Of a DNA stretch of 64,000 nucleotides, positions 10,835 to 21,876 are shown one piece after another. Source of the stretch: Sophora flavescens (taxonomy: Eukaryota > Streptophyta > Magnoliopsida > Fabales > Fabaceae); assembly GCA_030762895.1 (NCBI GenBank), contig CM061069.1, forward strand, positions 102,069,923 to 102,133,922, written 5' to 3'. The first letter of the stretch is position 1. Each line of letters starts with the position of its first letter. A program made the translations under genes and the position numbers. The notes under the pieces are model-generated. The model was not told the DNA's origin. It was given only the letters and a program-made list of their open reading frames with translations, and searched no databases.

Positions 10835-12837
10835 GTGAGTCAGGAGGGTTACAAGTTACAACCCTTATTATGACTCTTCCTCTCAATCCTTGGCAGTCAG
10901 AAACCCTCTTCTCTCCTGCCCCTTGAACCTCCTCAAGTCTCTTGGTGTTTTCTTTTGTAATTGGAGAATAAACCACGCATTAGTGTCAATTAAGGTAATC
11001 TAGTAAACCCTTTGTTGATCTCCTTTTGTTTTCTTGAATTGGGGATTAATTACTCCTTCTTTCTTTGATGTTCTTGACCAAGATCCTATGAACCGTTCGA
11101 GTGGACCAAGTTTGGATGCGCTCAAAGTGATCGTAGATTAGATCATCATACCAGGGATGAGGAGAAGGATAGTATGACCATTAGGCAAGGTGGTATGAAT
11201 GTCTAATTGCTATAACTCTTTTATGGTTCATGATGATGTATGCCAATTTATATGTTTGATGATATGTGTTGTGTCATGATTAATTGGTTGAATTGGTATG
11301 TTGAATGCGTCATGAATGTTGTTAGTTTGATGATGTTGATTATGCCATGGTTGAATGTATGGTGATTTATGATGAACACCTTAATAAAACTTTAATTGGT
11401 TAAAATAGGGCTCTTTATTAACATGGTAATTAAAGGAATAATTTCCCCAAAAGTATTATAAAACATGAATTTAGTAGTGAGAGGTGAGGTTAATGTTTGA
11501 TGGTCCTTGATTAGACCCTAGGACTGATTTAAGAGTGTTTAGGGAGTTTTTGGCTAAAGAACATAACCTAACCTGCCCAGTCAGTACGGCCACGCTCCAA
11601 GAAGCACGACCGTGCTTAACAGGGAGCACGCTCGTGCTCACCTAATTAAAACAGTGACGTGAACCAAAGGATTAAAGGGTAGTTATACCCAAATGTCCCC
11701 AAATGATGAAATAATACACCAATCGAATGATAACAAGTTAGATAACTTAATTAAATATTAATTAAGATAAATAAGAAATACAAGTTGGTTAAGCTGGTGC
11801 CTAGTGGGTTACCGCACGTTGATAGACTTTGGTGCTTTTTGGGCAAAGTGACCTCGATGCTTTTTGGTCGAGGTGTTGATGAGTTGAACCTTAAAGGTTT
11901 TTGACTAAGGGGGACCTTGACCCAGAAGGGTGAAGGTGTTGACGTTGATGTTGGTGATAAGCCTTGGGTTCTTATTGGCCCAAGCAAAGGAGGTGGTTGC
12001 CTTGTTTGTTGTTATGCTCATGCATTCATATGTTGAAGTTGTTATTGGGGGAAGTCCAACATAGGGGAGGTCGTCCTAGCATACGTCGATCTGGCCAAGT
12101 CTCGGGTGGCCTACCCAAGGTTTGGTAAACCGTACGCCCCCACAGTGGCGTACCCTCGTTATGGTGCATTGTCTATCCAAGGGGTTCACCCATGGTTTGG
12201 TGGACTACCGGCGTTGGTGCTTTTTGGCCAATGTGGATATGTAACTCCGGAGTTGCCTTCCTGAGATAGTTTGGATCCGCATGCATAATGGAGTAGCGAA
12301 GTAGTGTTGCACAGCATAGCATACATGGGTTGATTTAATATATTGATATAATTATAAGTTGATGCTAAATGATGGAAATGCTATGTATATGAAGTATGTT
12401 CATCTTTCTTACTATCTCCATGCCGATGTGTTTATATGTTTTCTTACTCCCCATTTTCTCTGTTTCTGTTGTTGGCATGTATCTCTTTATGCAGAGGACG
12501 GTGAGCAGCCAGTGGAGGAGTGACTCTGAGGAGCCGTGACTTTAGGTAGGATTTATCAGAAGTTATAGTTATTTTTAGTTTCAGTTGTATTCCGAGGATT
12601 TTATTCCGGAACGGTTATACCAGATCTGTATGTGACATCGGGGTTGGGTTATGTTTTATGCTTTTAATGTTCATGTTTAAGTTTTATATTTTTACAACTT
12701 TTTATGTTTTTTCATGTTGAGACATTACAATGTGGTTCTATCTATCTGGTTTTTATTTTATGAAATAAAAGCATTTTTCACTTTTATATCTTTACCTTTT
12801 AACGCTTTGTATAACATGCGAGATAGAGGGTGTCACG

Positions 12838-13673
12838 GGATAAAAATCTATGCTAGTCATCATAAAATGGGATATATAAGTAGAATAAAATAAAAAGACA
12901 ACACACGGACACACATAGGACACACATAACCATCCTTCGAGTCACCCAATACAAACATCCATAAAGCTCTGCTGCTAATCAGGTTCACTCTTGCTCATAT
13001 ATCTAAACACGCTTAAGGATATATCCACCACGATACTTCCTCTACAAGTAAAGTTGTATCATTCCCGCTACCACGACGTATCCCCAGCAGATCAGGATAC
13101 TCACCACGACAAATCCCCAACATTTCAGGATGCTCGTCCACTATCTCGATCCATCCCCAGTATTTCAGGATGATCGCCCACAGCCATGACGTATCCCCAC
13201 CATTTCAGGATACTCGTCACGACACATCCCTAGCAAATCAGGATGCTCGTTCACTATCTTGATCCATTCCCAGCATTTCAGGATGATCGTCCACTCCAAT
13301 CCATGCGGTTGCGAAATAGAACGGTAGTACAACATGAACATCATCGACTCATCTCAACGCTAACTTATGGCTTAGTACCTCAACGTAATATATTATTGTT
13401 CCACCACTCAACACAGTACACCTCAACTAATTCCTCCAATGAGGTACTATAGCACATACCATCAATCTGTCTCATAGCATACATCGCCCAATCAACAGCA
13501 ATCATTACTTATTTCTAATCATACAAGCAGTTTAAGATACCATCACAATACATGTCATCAATCTCCTGGCATATCATACTCAGATTATAAATCATACTGA
13601 AACAGACAGAGCATTGTCATCCAGAGCATACAGTCATATAACATTGTCAGAAAATATAACAGCTGAAATAACC
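12838..13673 (-). mobile_element. LTR remnant, right piece
   Basis: This is the continuation of the LTR begun at 6377 after the GGATA duplication. It holds no coding sequence. It contains a two-copy degenerate repeat at 13072-13294 and then AT-rich sequence until the terminus of a minus-strand Copia LTR at 13674. No right terminus was found, so it is truncated there. Confidence 0.45.
13072..13294. repeat. About 113-bp direct repeat, two copies
   Basis: The two copies (13072-13184 and 13185-13294) are each made of shorter units of the type TCCCCAGCATTTCAGGATGC TCG, with alternating CATTTCAGGAT and CAGATCAGGAT variants. This stepped CCCC...AGGAT pattern recurs in loose form in other gypsy LTR pieces of the window (24480-24790, and in reverse orientation 23500-23770). 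Confidence 0.7.
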
Positions 13674-14315
13674 AAAGTTAACAGAAGAAGGGGGGTTGAA
13701 TTGTGTCTAACAACTTTTTAGGAAACTTTGAAAATTATTTTCTCATGCACAACAAGCAAAAATAAGACAACAGAAAATTAGATAAGTGACACGTCTAATT
13801 TTGAGACATAACACACAAGCATACAAAGAAGGGTAAAGCAGAGATTGATATTCACAATAATAGCTCCCTAAGTTAAAAGTTTCAAAAATTAATACTGAAG
13901 CAAATTAAAGAGATAAGGGAAGAGGAATGTCACTCAAGAGTTTTATACTGGTTCACCCCTAAATTCACAGGGCTACATACAGTTTCTTGGCAGCACCAAG
14001 TTTCCACTATAATTGATCAGATTACAGTACAAGTATTCTTTTCACACCTAGCCTCTCCAGGCTCACTATCAAACAAGTATTCTTTTCCGACCTACCCTCT
14101 TCAGGCTCAACACAGTAAGGGATAAAGCTTTTGTGTAATTAATACAACTTGCAAATCTTTCAGATAACACCCAGAGAGTGAAATAAATATGAAGTGTGAA
14201 AGAATGCGAATTAATATCAAATGATTGAAGAAGTATTCAATGAAAGAATGAAGAAGTTAATGAAGTGAGTAAATGCTTCTTGTGTAGTGTTCTTAATAAT
14301 ATTCAACCAATTGTC
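13674..14315 (-). mobile_element. Copia (SIRE-type) LTR fragment, minus strand
   Basis: The terminus TGAAATAACCAAAGTTAA is the reverse complement of the 3' end of element D's LTR (CTTTGGTTATTTCA, ending 43543). Similarity then follows the LTR backwards: GGGGGGTTGAATTGTG, ACACGTCTAA, the GGTTCACC and TTCTTGGCAGCACCAAG phrases and TATTAATTCG in reverse. Homology stops near the AGTTGAATA phrase (about 14312), so only the last about 640 bp of a 1.56-kb LTR remain. Confidence 0.85.
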
Positions 14316-14427
14316 TTCATTTTGGTATCCTCTGCGCATGCCACCGCCATATCCTTGGGCAGCTCCTGATTCAGAGATGATGGTTCCAGCACCAGTGATT
14401 CCCCGAAATCATATTCGCCACGGTGCT
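14316..14427 (+). pseudogene. Coding-like remnant, left piece
   Basis: A frame reads open through the element A insertion site: it ends with proline-rich sequence including MPPPYPWAAPDSEMMVPAP and RNHIRHGAHYW, then a stop, then 21384-21525 continues RFQRPPRRSISG and IEAAASRPSRTRQQMYRH to a stop at 21523-21525. The composition (Pro, then Arg and Ser-rich C-terminus) looks like the tail of a real protein, perhaps a transposon-associated one, but I do not recognise the family. It is joined across the insertion by the GTGCT duplication. Confidence 0.35.
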
Positions 14428-14649
14428 TGATGAGTGTGATTTCACCTCATATTTCATTGACATTTTGCATGCATTTTCATATAGTTTAGATATTTTTAAT
14501 TTGATTTTGGTTAATTTTTACCTTGGAACGTGTAAGGCGGTTTTGTGGTGTTGTTGTGCCGGAATTAAGGATTAAAATGCTCAAGATTAACCATGATGGA
14601 GCTTGCATGAAGATAGAGCTTGAAAAGTGAAGAAAAATGAGCCAAACAG

Positions 14650-14845
14650 AGCCCATCACGGCCTGTCCGTGATAGCCATCACGGCCATGATCGAGCAGGG
14701 CTAAAAAAGAAAGAACGAAAAAGTCAGAAGCTGTCAGGGCCAGGCCGTGATGGCCATCACGACCGTGACAGACCAACCAGTGAAGAATTTCCAAGGCAGA
14801 ATCCATCACGGCCTGACCGTGATGGCCATCACGGTCGTGACGTGC
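14650..14845. repeat. CACGGCCGTG palindrome cluster (A 5' LTR)
   Basis: Multiple interleaved copies occur of TCACGGCC, GGCCGTGA and GATGGCCATC, forming nested inverted repeats such as CACGGCCTGACCGTG and GATGGCCATCACGG. The same cluster, shorter, is in the 3' LTR at 20276-20450. It lies about 70 bp upstream of a TATA-like box. Confidence 0.85.
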
Positions 14846-14914
14846 AATATTTGGATCTAAACAAATTGAATTGATCTGAATTTGTGTTTGATTGGGATTC
14901 AAACTTCCCTAATC

Positions 14915-14922
14915 TATAAATA
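14915..14922 (+). promoter_or_regulatory. Putative TATA box, element A LTR
   Basis: TATAAATA is preceded by CCCTAATC, and the copy in the 3' LTR (20519-20526) is identical. Its place downstream of the palindromes and upstream of the presumed leader fits a U3 promoter. Confidence 0.5.
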
Positions 14923-15780
14923 TGGCATCTAGGCAGATACTCGGGAGATTTTTTGGGCTGCTACCACTTAGGCAAATTTTTAGGATCTCTCCTCTTCTTC
15001 TTCTTATCTTCTCTTATTTTTTTATTTCATGTTGTTGTTAACCAAGCTTGTCATCACCATGGCAATGCTTGAGTAGTAGCTTTATTTCTAGGGATTGGAG
15101 CTATGCCCAAGATCTGTTTTAATGTTATGAATTGATTTCGATTTCTTGTTGATTTCAATTTTGCTTTAGATCTGATTTCTATTGTTTTAATTACTCGTAA
15201 ATTCGGCGGCCGCTTATTTGCGTGACGTAGATACCCTAAGGAGGAACCTAGCGGTGAACTTAGGTGTTGGATTTATAGAATCAGACTTAGGACTTAAATC
15301 ACGAGAGTTAGAAGCGGTCCTTCGAGGATTCACGAATTGTCACAAAACTTAAAGGGTCCGATCTAAATTCAACTACCATGAGAGTAAGGGTTAGTTTAAT
15401 CGGGCACGGTTTTTGTAACCCGAGAGGGAGCATCAACTATTTGAGGATAAATTCGCCTTCAAGGCAATTTTGATAATTAACAAGAGGTAGTCAATTTAGT
15501 AACATGAAATATCATGTTGGTAACCCAAATTCCTAGGAATCCCTTTAGATCTGAAAAACCACAAATTGATTTACTTTCTGTTTTACTTAATTGCATTCCT
15601 TATTCGGTTTTTTCTAAGTTATCTCTTATTCCAAAAATCAAAATCCTTTTTTACATAATCCAGTTTTATCGATTTAATAATTAGTTGTGATTTGAGATCA
15701 TGGTCTCTGTGGGATTGATATCTTTTTATTACTTGGCGACGAATCCGGTACACTTGCCGGAACGCACGACACCAAGTTTT

Positions 15781-15798
15781 TGGCGTCGTTGCCAGGGA
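15781..15798 (+). other. Primer binding site, tRNA-Asp type (A)
   Basis: TGGCGTCGTTGCCAGGGA starts six bases after the LTR end. It differs at two positions from the site in element B, which matches the 3' end of plant tRNA-Asp perfectly. Athila-type gypsy elements are known for tRNA-Asp priming. Confidence 0.8.
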
Positions 15799-15930
15799 CT
15801 GTTCTTTGTTGAATCTCAATTTAATTTTTAAATTGATTTTTCTGGACTTTTTCTTTTTCTTTTTTTAATTGTTTTTTGTTAAAAAATATTCTCATTTATC
15901 TCTTTTCCTTTCTAGAGTATCTATCTCTCT

Positions 15931-18205
15931 GTGTTTTTCTCTTTTATGCAAAGATCCCTATGTCTTGGAAGCCTTATTGAGGTTGACCCCAAAATCGAGA
16001 GGACCTTTCAAAGACGTAGGAGACTACAAAGAGAGATAGAGAGAGAGAGGTTGATTCCCATTCCACTCATGGAGAATCTACCGGATACCAAACCATTGAA
16101 GGACTACGCAGCCCCAAATGCGAGGGGTTTGTGAACTGGGATTGCTAGGCCAGAGATCGAGGCGGAGAACTACACTATACCGCCTATGCTAATTAGCATG
16201 ATTAGGCAACATCAATTCGGAGGATTACCCTCGGAGGACCCGACCGATCATATGGAGACGTTCTTGTAGTTCACTGATGCAATTAGGATTCATGGAGCCC
16301 CGGTCGATGCTATACGCTTGAGGTTATTCCCCTCCTTTCTTACTGGAAAGGCAAAAGCTTGGCTGAAGCAAGTGCCCGCTAATACCTTGTCGACTTGGGA
16401 CCAACTGGAGCAGGCATTCTTGGAGAAATTCTTCCCTCCATCCAAGATGGCTTACCTACGAACTCAGATCACCGACTTCTTCCAAAAGGACGGAGAATGC
16501 TTATCTGAAGCTTGGGATCGCTACAAGGGATTGCTGGAGTCTTGCCCACATCATGGACTCGAGAGGTGGTTGTTAGTGCATACCTTCTACAACGGATTGG
16601 ACTACTCTTCAAAGGTGTCACTTGACTCCGCAGCTGGTGGAGCCTTTATGAATAGGCCTATGACTGAGGCATTCAACATCATTGAAAACGTGGCCACCAA
16701 CTACCACCAATGGGGTTCAGAAAGAGGTAATAACACGAAAAAGATTTCGGAGGGTAAGTTTGAAATGAATAACACTGATCTCATTATGTCTAAAATTGAC
16801 TCACTGAATAAACGCTTTGATCAGCTTGAAAAGGCTAATGTGAGTTCAATAGGTGCTACTAACAGTGTTTGTAAGATTTGTGGAATGCAGGGACATGACA
16901 TAATGGAGTGCCCACATGGTACTGCTCATGGATCCGGCGCTTCAGGGGAACAAGTGAACTCTTGTCACAACTTCATTCCCCCCAAATTCTTACAACCAAG
17001 GAAGGAAGAACGGCCCTTACCTCTCCTACGGGAACTATAGCAACACGCTGAACCATGAATTCCAAGAAGGCCAAGGTAATAGGAAACCCGCATCGGGGTA
17101 TCCTCAGGTACAAAAGTCTAAACTTGAGTCTCTTTTGGAAAGTTTTGTTGAAACTCAAACAAAACAAAACGAAGAGTTTAGACAACAAGGTAGGGCAGTC
17201 AATGAGGCAATAAAAGAGTTAGCATCTAAGTTAGATAACTTAGCCATCCATAATAAGATGCTAGAAACCCAGATTGCCCAACAAGCTAGTACATACTCTA
17301 TACCTAAGGGTACGTTTCCGGGACAACCCGAAGTTAATCCCAACGAACATTGTACTGCCATATACTTGAGGGATGATAAGCTTGGGGTAGTTGAAAAGGA
17401 TTTGGAATGTGAGGAGGACATAAGCGAAGATGAAGAGATAGAGCCAAAGTATGTCCCCCCACCACCTTACCAACCCCCAATACCTTTCCCACAAAGGTTG
17501 GTCAAGAGAAAGCAAGTAGAAACTAAGAGCTTAACTGAGGAGCACAATGTCAAGATAAAAACTAATATGCCTCCTAAACTAAAAGATCCAGGTAGTTTCT
17601 CTATTACTTGCTCAGTTGGAGAGGTGAAAATAGACCAAGCCTTATGTGACTTAGGGGCTAGTGCGAGCTTGATGCCGCTTACTATCTTGGAGAGGTTGGG
17701 AACCAGGGAATTGAGTCCATCCAAATTCTCTTTACAATTTACGGATGGCTCAACTAAAACTCCTGTAGGCATACTAGAGAATGTCCCCGTAAAGGTAGGA
17801 AAATTTTTCATTCCTACCGATTTCATGGTGTTGGATATGAACGGGAATTCTAAATTACCCATCAGTCTAGGAAGGCCGTTTTTGGCCACAGATGGAGCGA
17901 TAATAGGCATAAAGAATGGCAAACTCTCTCTGAATGTAGAGGAAGGTAGGGTAGATTTTGATTCGACTAACTCATATAACAACCCTCCTTTTGAGAGTCA
18001 TGTGTGCAGGATCGATATAATGTCTCCAGAGGTGAAGGACGAGCCTAATATGGAAGCAACTCCCAAGCTTTGCATGATGAATGATGCACCAAATGGTGAT
18101 GAAGTCAGAGTTTCTCATCATGTGGAAACAAAACTTTCGCCGGGAGGGAGTAAGGCCATGAAACTCAGTGAAAAGAGCAAAGCGAAAGCGCAATTGGCCA
18201 TATGA
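15931..18205 (+). pseudogene. Element A gag-protease remnant
   Basis: Frame 1 runs from about 15946 with stops at 16132 (TGA) and 16267 (TAG). The gag core follows (16318-16720: FPSFLTGKAKAWL, TWDQLEQAFLEKFFP, WDRYKGLLESCPHHG). A canonical zinc knuckle CKICGMQGHDIMEC is near 16870. A one-base slip in the run of six C at 16978-16983 moves the reading to frame 2. Frame 2 gives a coiled, Gln-rich linker and a retropepsin domain around 17560-17960: PPKLKDPGSF, then the catalytic CDLGAS, then LGRPFLATDGA. Another shift occurs near 18200, since the tail PADPS matching element B is out of frame. Compared with B it would have been one gag-protease polyprotein. It cannot now make one. Confidence 0.9.
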
Positions 18206-18324
18206 ACAAAATCGGCTCTTTGAAGGACTCCCATGGAAGAGAAGTTTTCTTGCACTTCTAGGCCCAGCCGACCCCAGTTGATTGAAAGAAGTATGGTCAA
18301 GCTTAAGATCGTAAATAAGCGCTT

Positions 18325-18342
18325 CTTGGGAGGCAACCCAAG
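18325..18342 (+). other. Conserved hairpin after gag-protease (A)
   Basis: CTTGGGAGGCAACCCAAG is a perfect 6-bp stem with a 6-nt loop (AGGCAA), preceded by AAGCGCTT. The identical 18-mer occurs in element B at 39442-39459 although surrounding sequence has diverged, so it is under constraint or recently shared. Confidence 0.8.
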
Positions 18343-18494
18343 TTTTCTTTCCCTTTCCCATTTGTTTTAGAATTTTTTTTTGAATAATTTGAGAAGATGA
18401 GAAAAGAAAGGTCACTAATTGATGGATTTGCCAAGTATTTTCAGGTTATGAACGAAGGAAGAACAAAAAGGCAAGGAAAAATAAAGTCAGAAAT

Positions 18495-18662
18495 CATCAC
18501 GCCCAGGCCGTGACGGTGGTCACGGCCGTGATTAGCTAACCAGAGAAGACCAGAAAGGATCATGGCACAGCCGTGACATCCATCACTGGCGTGATGAGAA
18601 GGACCCTGAAGATCAGAATGTATCACGGCCTAGCCGTGATACACATCACGGCCGTGACACAT
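18495..18662. repeat. Internal CACGGCCGTG palindrome block
   Basis: Palindromes of the same kind as in A's LTR (GGTCACGGCCGTGATT, TCACGGCCTAGCCGTGATAC) are found here outside the LTR, downstream of the hairpin. Element B lacks the block at the equivalent place. Confidence 0.75.
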
Positions 18663-20033
18663 TTTCCAGCATCTCTTTGACTGGCATGTGAGCCAGCATC
18701 CTCTACCACCTCAGTGAGTTGTTCCATTTTTCTCCTCTCTCTGACTTGATTATTTACATTGGGGACAATGTAAGTTTTTAAGCTTGGGGTAGGGGTATTT
18801 TTGCAAATTTTTACATTTTTCATGTTGCATTCATATAGGCATAGTTTTGCATGATCACATGATTAGATTGACCCTTTGCTTAGAGTATGCATCCAATTAT
18901 GAGAACTTAGTGCCAAATAAATTGAGATAGTGAATTTTTGAACCCAATTTTTTATTCTTGTGATAAGGCTAAAAATAAAAATGCTTGAGATGATCTTTTG
19001 ATAGTTGATAATTAGCATGTGGTTCCTTAGATTTGTGTTTCTCATTGATTTTAAACTACTAAATGTGAGATTTTTGAGCCAAAAAGGGGTACTCACTAAA
19101 TCTACCCCATTCTTTGTGATAGAGTGTTTTATTCCTCTTGGATTGTATTCTCTAGAACTTGACTTGAAACCGTTTTTAAACTTAAAAAAAAATTTTGAAA
19201 ATATTTTTGAAAATGATTAAGGCACTAGGTATTTTTCCGGTCTTTCGAGCTTTGATTGATTAAATGCTACCCCTTAGTTGCCCAATTTTGAGCCTAAAAA
19301 AATAAAATGCTTTTCTTGGTACCTTGAAATGTTTTGATGAATTATGGTTGGTATGACACCTTTTAAAGTATTGCAAAAAGGGTAAAAATGTAGTTTGAAA
19401 AATAAATTGTGGGATGAGAAAGATAGAAAAATATTTCTCTTGAGCTGAAAGTCTCCCCTTCTCCAAATAAATAAAATAAAATAAACAAAAAAAGAAAAGG
19501 GGAGAAGGGGATGACAAAAAGAAAGTGAGAAATAAAATAAAAAGAAAGAAAGAAAGGTGGAAAAATGAATCAAAGCTTAAAAAGGAAATTTAGAAGGTGT
19601 CATGCTTTGCAATGTTTGATATTTTGTTTAGCCTTCTTGAAATTTCCTTTTCTTGATTTCCCCACCTAACGATTAATCCCATGGCCTCATTAAAACCAAA
19701 ATAAAAGACCTCTTGATTCTTATGTGTTTTCATTAATAAAGTAGAGATCTGGTTAATAGTCAAGCTTATGGTAGAATTCCTTCCTTGAGGAAATTGAGCA
19801 AATTGTCATATACCTATAAACACTTGAGTGAGATGAGAAGAGTGCCTGAATCAGTGAGAATATGAATTTAGGAAACCTAAGCTTCCAATTGGACTTGAAA
19901 TTGATTGTCTCTTGGGTACTTATTCGAATATGCCTGTCGCTTGGATTAGTTACCCGGGTTCTTGGTTCACTATCCATGCTCTGATTATTTATATCTTCTG
20001 GCCTTAGTGATTGCTTGAGGACAAGCAAAGTCT

Positions 20034-20049
20034 TAAGCTTGGGGTGGTT
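20034..20049 (+). other. Element A polypurine tract region
   Basis: AAGCTTGGGGTGGTTT abuts the 3' LTR start at 20050. The same AAGCTTGGGGT core precedes B's 3' LTR and is repeated internally in both elements. It is the presumed plus-strand primer. Confidence 0.6.
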
Positions 20050-21373
20050 TGATGAGTGTGATTTCACCTCATATTTCATTGACATTTTGCATGAATTTTC
20101 ATATAGTTTAGGCATTTTTAATTTGATTTTGGTTAATTTTTACCTTGGAACGGGTAAGACGGTTTTGTGGTGTTGTTGTGCAGGAATTAAGGATTAAAAT
20201 GCTCAAGATTAACCATGATGGAGCTTGCATGAAGATGGGGCTTGAAAAGTGAAGAAAAATGAGCCAAACAGAGCCCAACACGGCCTGGCCGTGATAGCCA
20301 TCACGGCCATGATTGAGCAGGGCTGAAAAAGAAAGAACGAAAAAGTCAGAAGCTGTCAGGGCCAGGTCGTGATGGCCATCACGGCCGTGACAGACCAACC
20401 AGCGAAGAATTTCCAAGGCATAATCCGTCACGGCCTGGCCGTGACGAGCAATATTTGGATATGAACAAACTGAATGGATCTGAATTTGTGTTTGATTGGG
20501 ATTCAAACTTCCCTAATCTATAAATATGGCATCTAGGCAGAGACTCGGGAGATTTTTTGGGCTGCTACCACTTAGGCAAATTTTTAGAATCTTTCTTCTT
20601 CTTCTTCTCTTCTCTTATTTTTTTATTTCATGTTGTTGTTAACCAAGCTTGTCATCACCATGGCAATGCTTGAGTAGTAGCTTTATTTCTAGGGATTGGG
20701 GCGATGCCTAAGATCTGTTTTTATGTTATGAATTGATTTCGATTTCTTGTTAATTTCGATTTTTCTTTAGATCTGATTTCTATTGTTTTAATTACTCGTA
20801 AATTCGGCGGCCGCTTATTTGCGTGACGTAGATACCCTAAGGAGGAACCTAGCGGTTAACTTAGGTGTCGGATCTATAGAGTCAGACTTAGGACTCAAAT
20901 AACGAGAGTTAGAAGCGGTCCTTCGAGGATTCACGAATTGTCACAAAACATAAAGGGTCCGATCTAAATTCAACTACCATGAGAGTATGGGTTGGTTTAA
21001 TTGTGCACGGTTTTTGTAACCCGAGAGGGAGCATCAACTATTTGAGGATAAATTCGCCTTCAAGGCAATTTTGATAATTAACAAGAGGTAGTCAATTTAG
21101 TAACATGAACGATCTTGTTGGTAACCCAAATTCCTAGGAATCCCTTTAGATCTGAAAAACCATAAATTGATTTACTTTCTGTTTTACTTGATTGCATTCC
21201 TTATCCGATTTTTCTAAGTTATCTCTTATTCCAAAAATCAAAATCCTTTTTTACATAATCCAGTTTTATCGATTTAATAATTAGTTGTGATTTGAGATCA
21301 CGGTCTCTGTGGGATCGATATCTTTTTATTACTTGGTGATGAATCCGGTACACTTGCCGGAATGCACACATCA
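20050..21373 (+). repeat. Element A 3' LTR
   Basis: This 1,324-bp copy starts TGATGAGTGTGATTTCACC and ends CACATCA, followed by the GTGCT duplication. It differs from the 5' LTR by scattered substitutions and a deletion of about 20 bp in the palindrome cluster. Confidence 0.9.
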
Positions 21374-21741
21374 GTGCTCATTATTGGTGACGATTCCAAC
21401 GTCCTCCTCGCAGGAGTATATCTGGTAGTATTGAGGCAGCAGCATCGAGACCATCCAGAACACGGCAACAGATGTACAGACATGCACACGGGGAAATTCA
21501 GGGCAGCTCTAGTCATCCACGCTAGGGTTAATAGAGGCTAGTGAGTGTGATGTACAAAGGTTGTGAGTGTGAGCCCATTTTTGTTGTACTTTTGAGAGGG
21601 GCTGGGGATGTGGAGACAATAGTGAGGTTTGAGTCTTTTTTTGTTGGATCTTTTCTGTATTTTATTTATATCATGGTTTGTACTATAGGGACCCTACTGA
21701 TGGGGTACCCTCTACAGTATACCAGCACAGTTTGTTTGTAT

Positions 21742-21792
<51 letters not shown>

Positions 21793-21876
21793 GTGTGCGC
21801 GCGTGCGTGTGTGGTGTGATGTTTATATCTATGTTCTTAATTAGGTTTTTCTTTAATGGGACAACGGGGTGTCTCA
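21374..21876 (+). mobile_element. Coding-like remnant and LTR 3' end
   Basis: The first 150 bp continue the Pro/Arg/Ser-rich frame from 14316-14427 (stop at 21523-21525). From about 21680 the sequence matches the 3' part of the 21971-24380 LTR (GGGACCCTACTGATGG, GGGGTACCCTCT) and ends with TGGGACAACGGGGTGTCTCA. It is therefore the 3' end of another LTR copy whose 5' part is lost or unrecognised. If the coding frame belongs to it, this LTR carries a captured gene tail. Confidence 0.55.
21742..21818 (+). repeat. AT/GT/GC dinucleotide microsatellite
   Basis: ATATAT is followed by about 15 GT units and mixed GC/GT. It generates meaningless Cys-Val open frames. Confidence 0.9.

Larger units (their letters stand above)
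6794..12837 (+). mobile_element. Solo LTR (gypsy family 'L1'), interrupted
   Basis: The ends are TGTAACACCC at 6794 and GGGTGTCACG at 12837, flanked by the direct duplication GGATA (6789-6793 and 12838-12842), which is proof of insertion. Removing the nested LTR (7077-10666 plus its 5-bp duplication) leaves about 2.45 kb. Internal coding is absent, so it is a solo LTR left by LTR-LTR recombination. Its first about 200 bp match the 3' LTR start of the chromovirus fragment at 34478-34674 (AAGTGGG, AAAAATCCCTT landmarks), which sets the plus orientation and assigns it to Ty3/gypsy. It carries GACACAGCTGTGTC palindromes, a TATA-like box near 10826 and variable GC-rich text at 11800-12290. Confidence 0.88.
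14428..15774 (+). repeat. Element A 5' LTR
   Basis: This 1,347-bp LTR starts TGATGAGTGTGATTTCACC and ends ACACCA just before the primer site. It contains the palindrome cluster at 14650-14845 and a TATA-like box at 14915. Compared with the 3' LTR it has an extra piece of about 20 bp inside the palindrome cluster. Confidence 0.9.
18206..20049 (+). other. Element A non-coding 3' module
   Basis: About 1.8 kb lie between the gag-protease end and the 3' LTR. They contain a conserved hairpin (18325-18342), palindromes (18495-18662), an internal polypurine-like box (about 18757-18796), AG-rich runs (19400-19560) and the terminal polypurine box before 20050. It aligns over most of its length with 39393-41046 of element B, except that B lacks the palindrome block. 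No RT or integrase motif is present in any frame. Confidence 0.75.
14428..21373 (+). mobile_element. Element A: gag-protease-only gypsy (Athila-like)
   Basis: A complete 6,946-bp insertion has 5-bp duplications GTGCT at 14423-14427 and 21374-21378, two LTRs, a tRNA-Asp type primer site, a broken gag-protease region, and a 3' polypurine box. No RT, RNase H or integrase can be found between protease (ending about 18205) and the 3' LTR (20050). Its LTR starts and non-coding 3' module are homologous to element B (35135-42438), so both descend from one non-autonomous lineage. Differences between its LTRs are noticeably more than in B, in line with an older insertion and its decayed ORF. Confidence 0.9.

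Noticed and set aside
14650..14845. CRISPR-like array of short repeats
   Set aside because: Repeats are irregular palindromes with no constant spacer length, inside a eukaryotic LTR.
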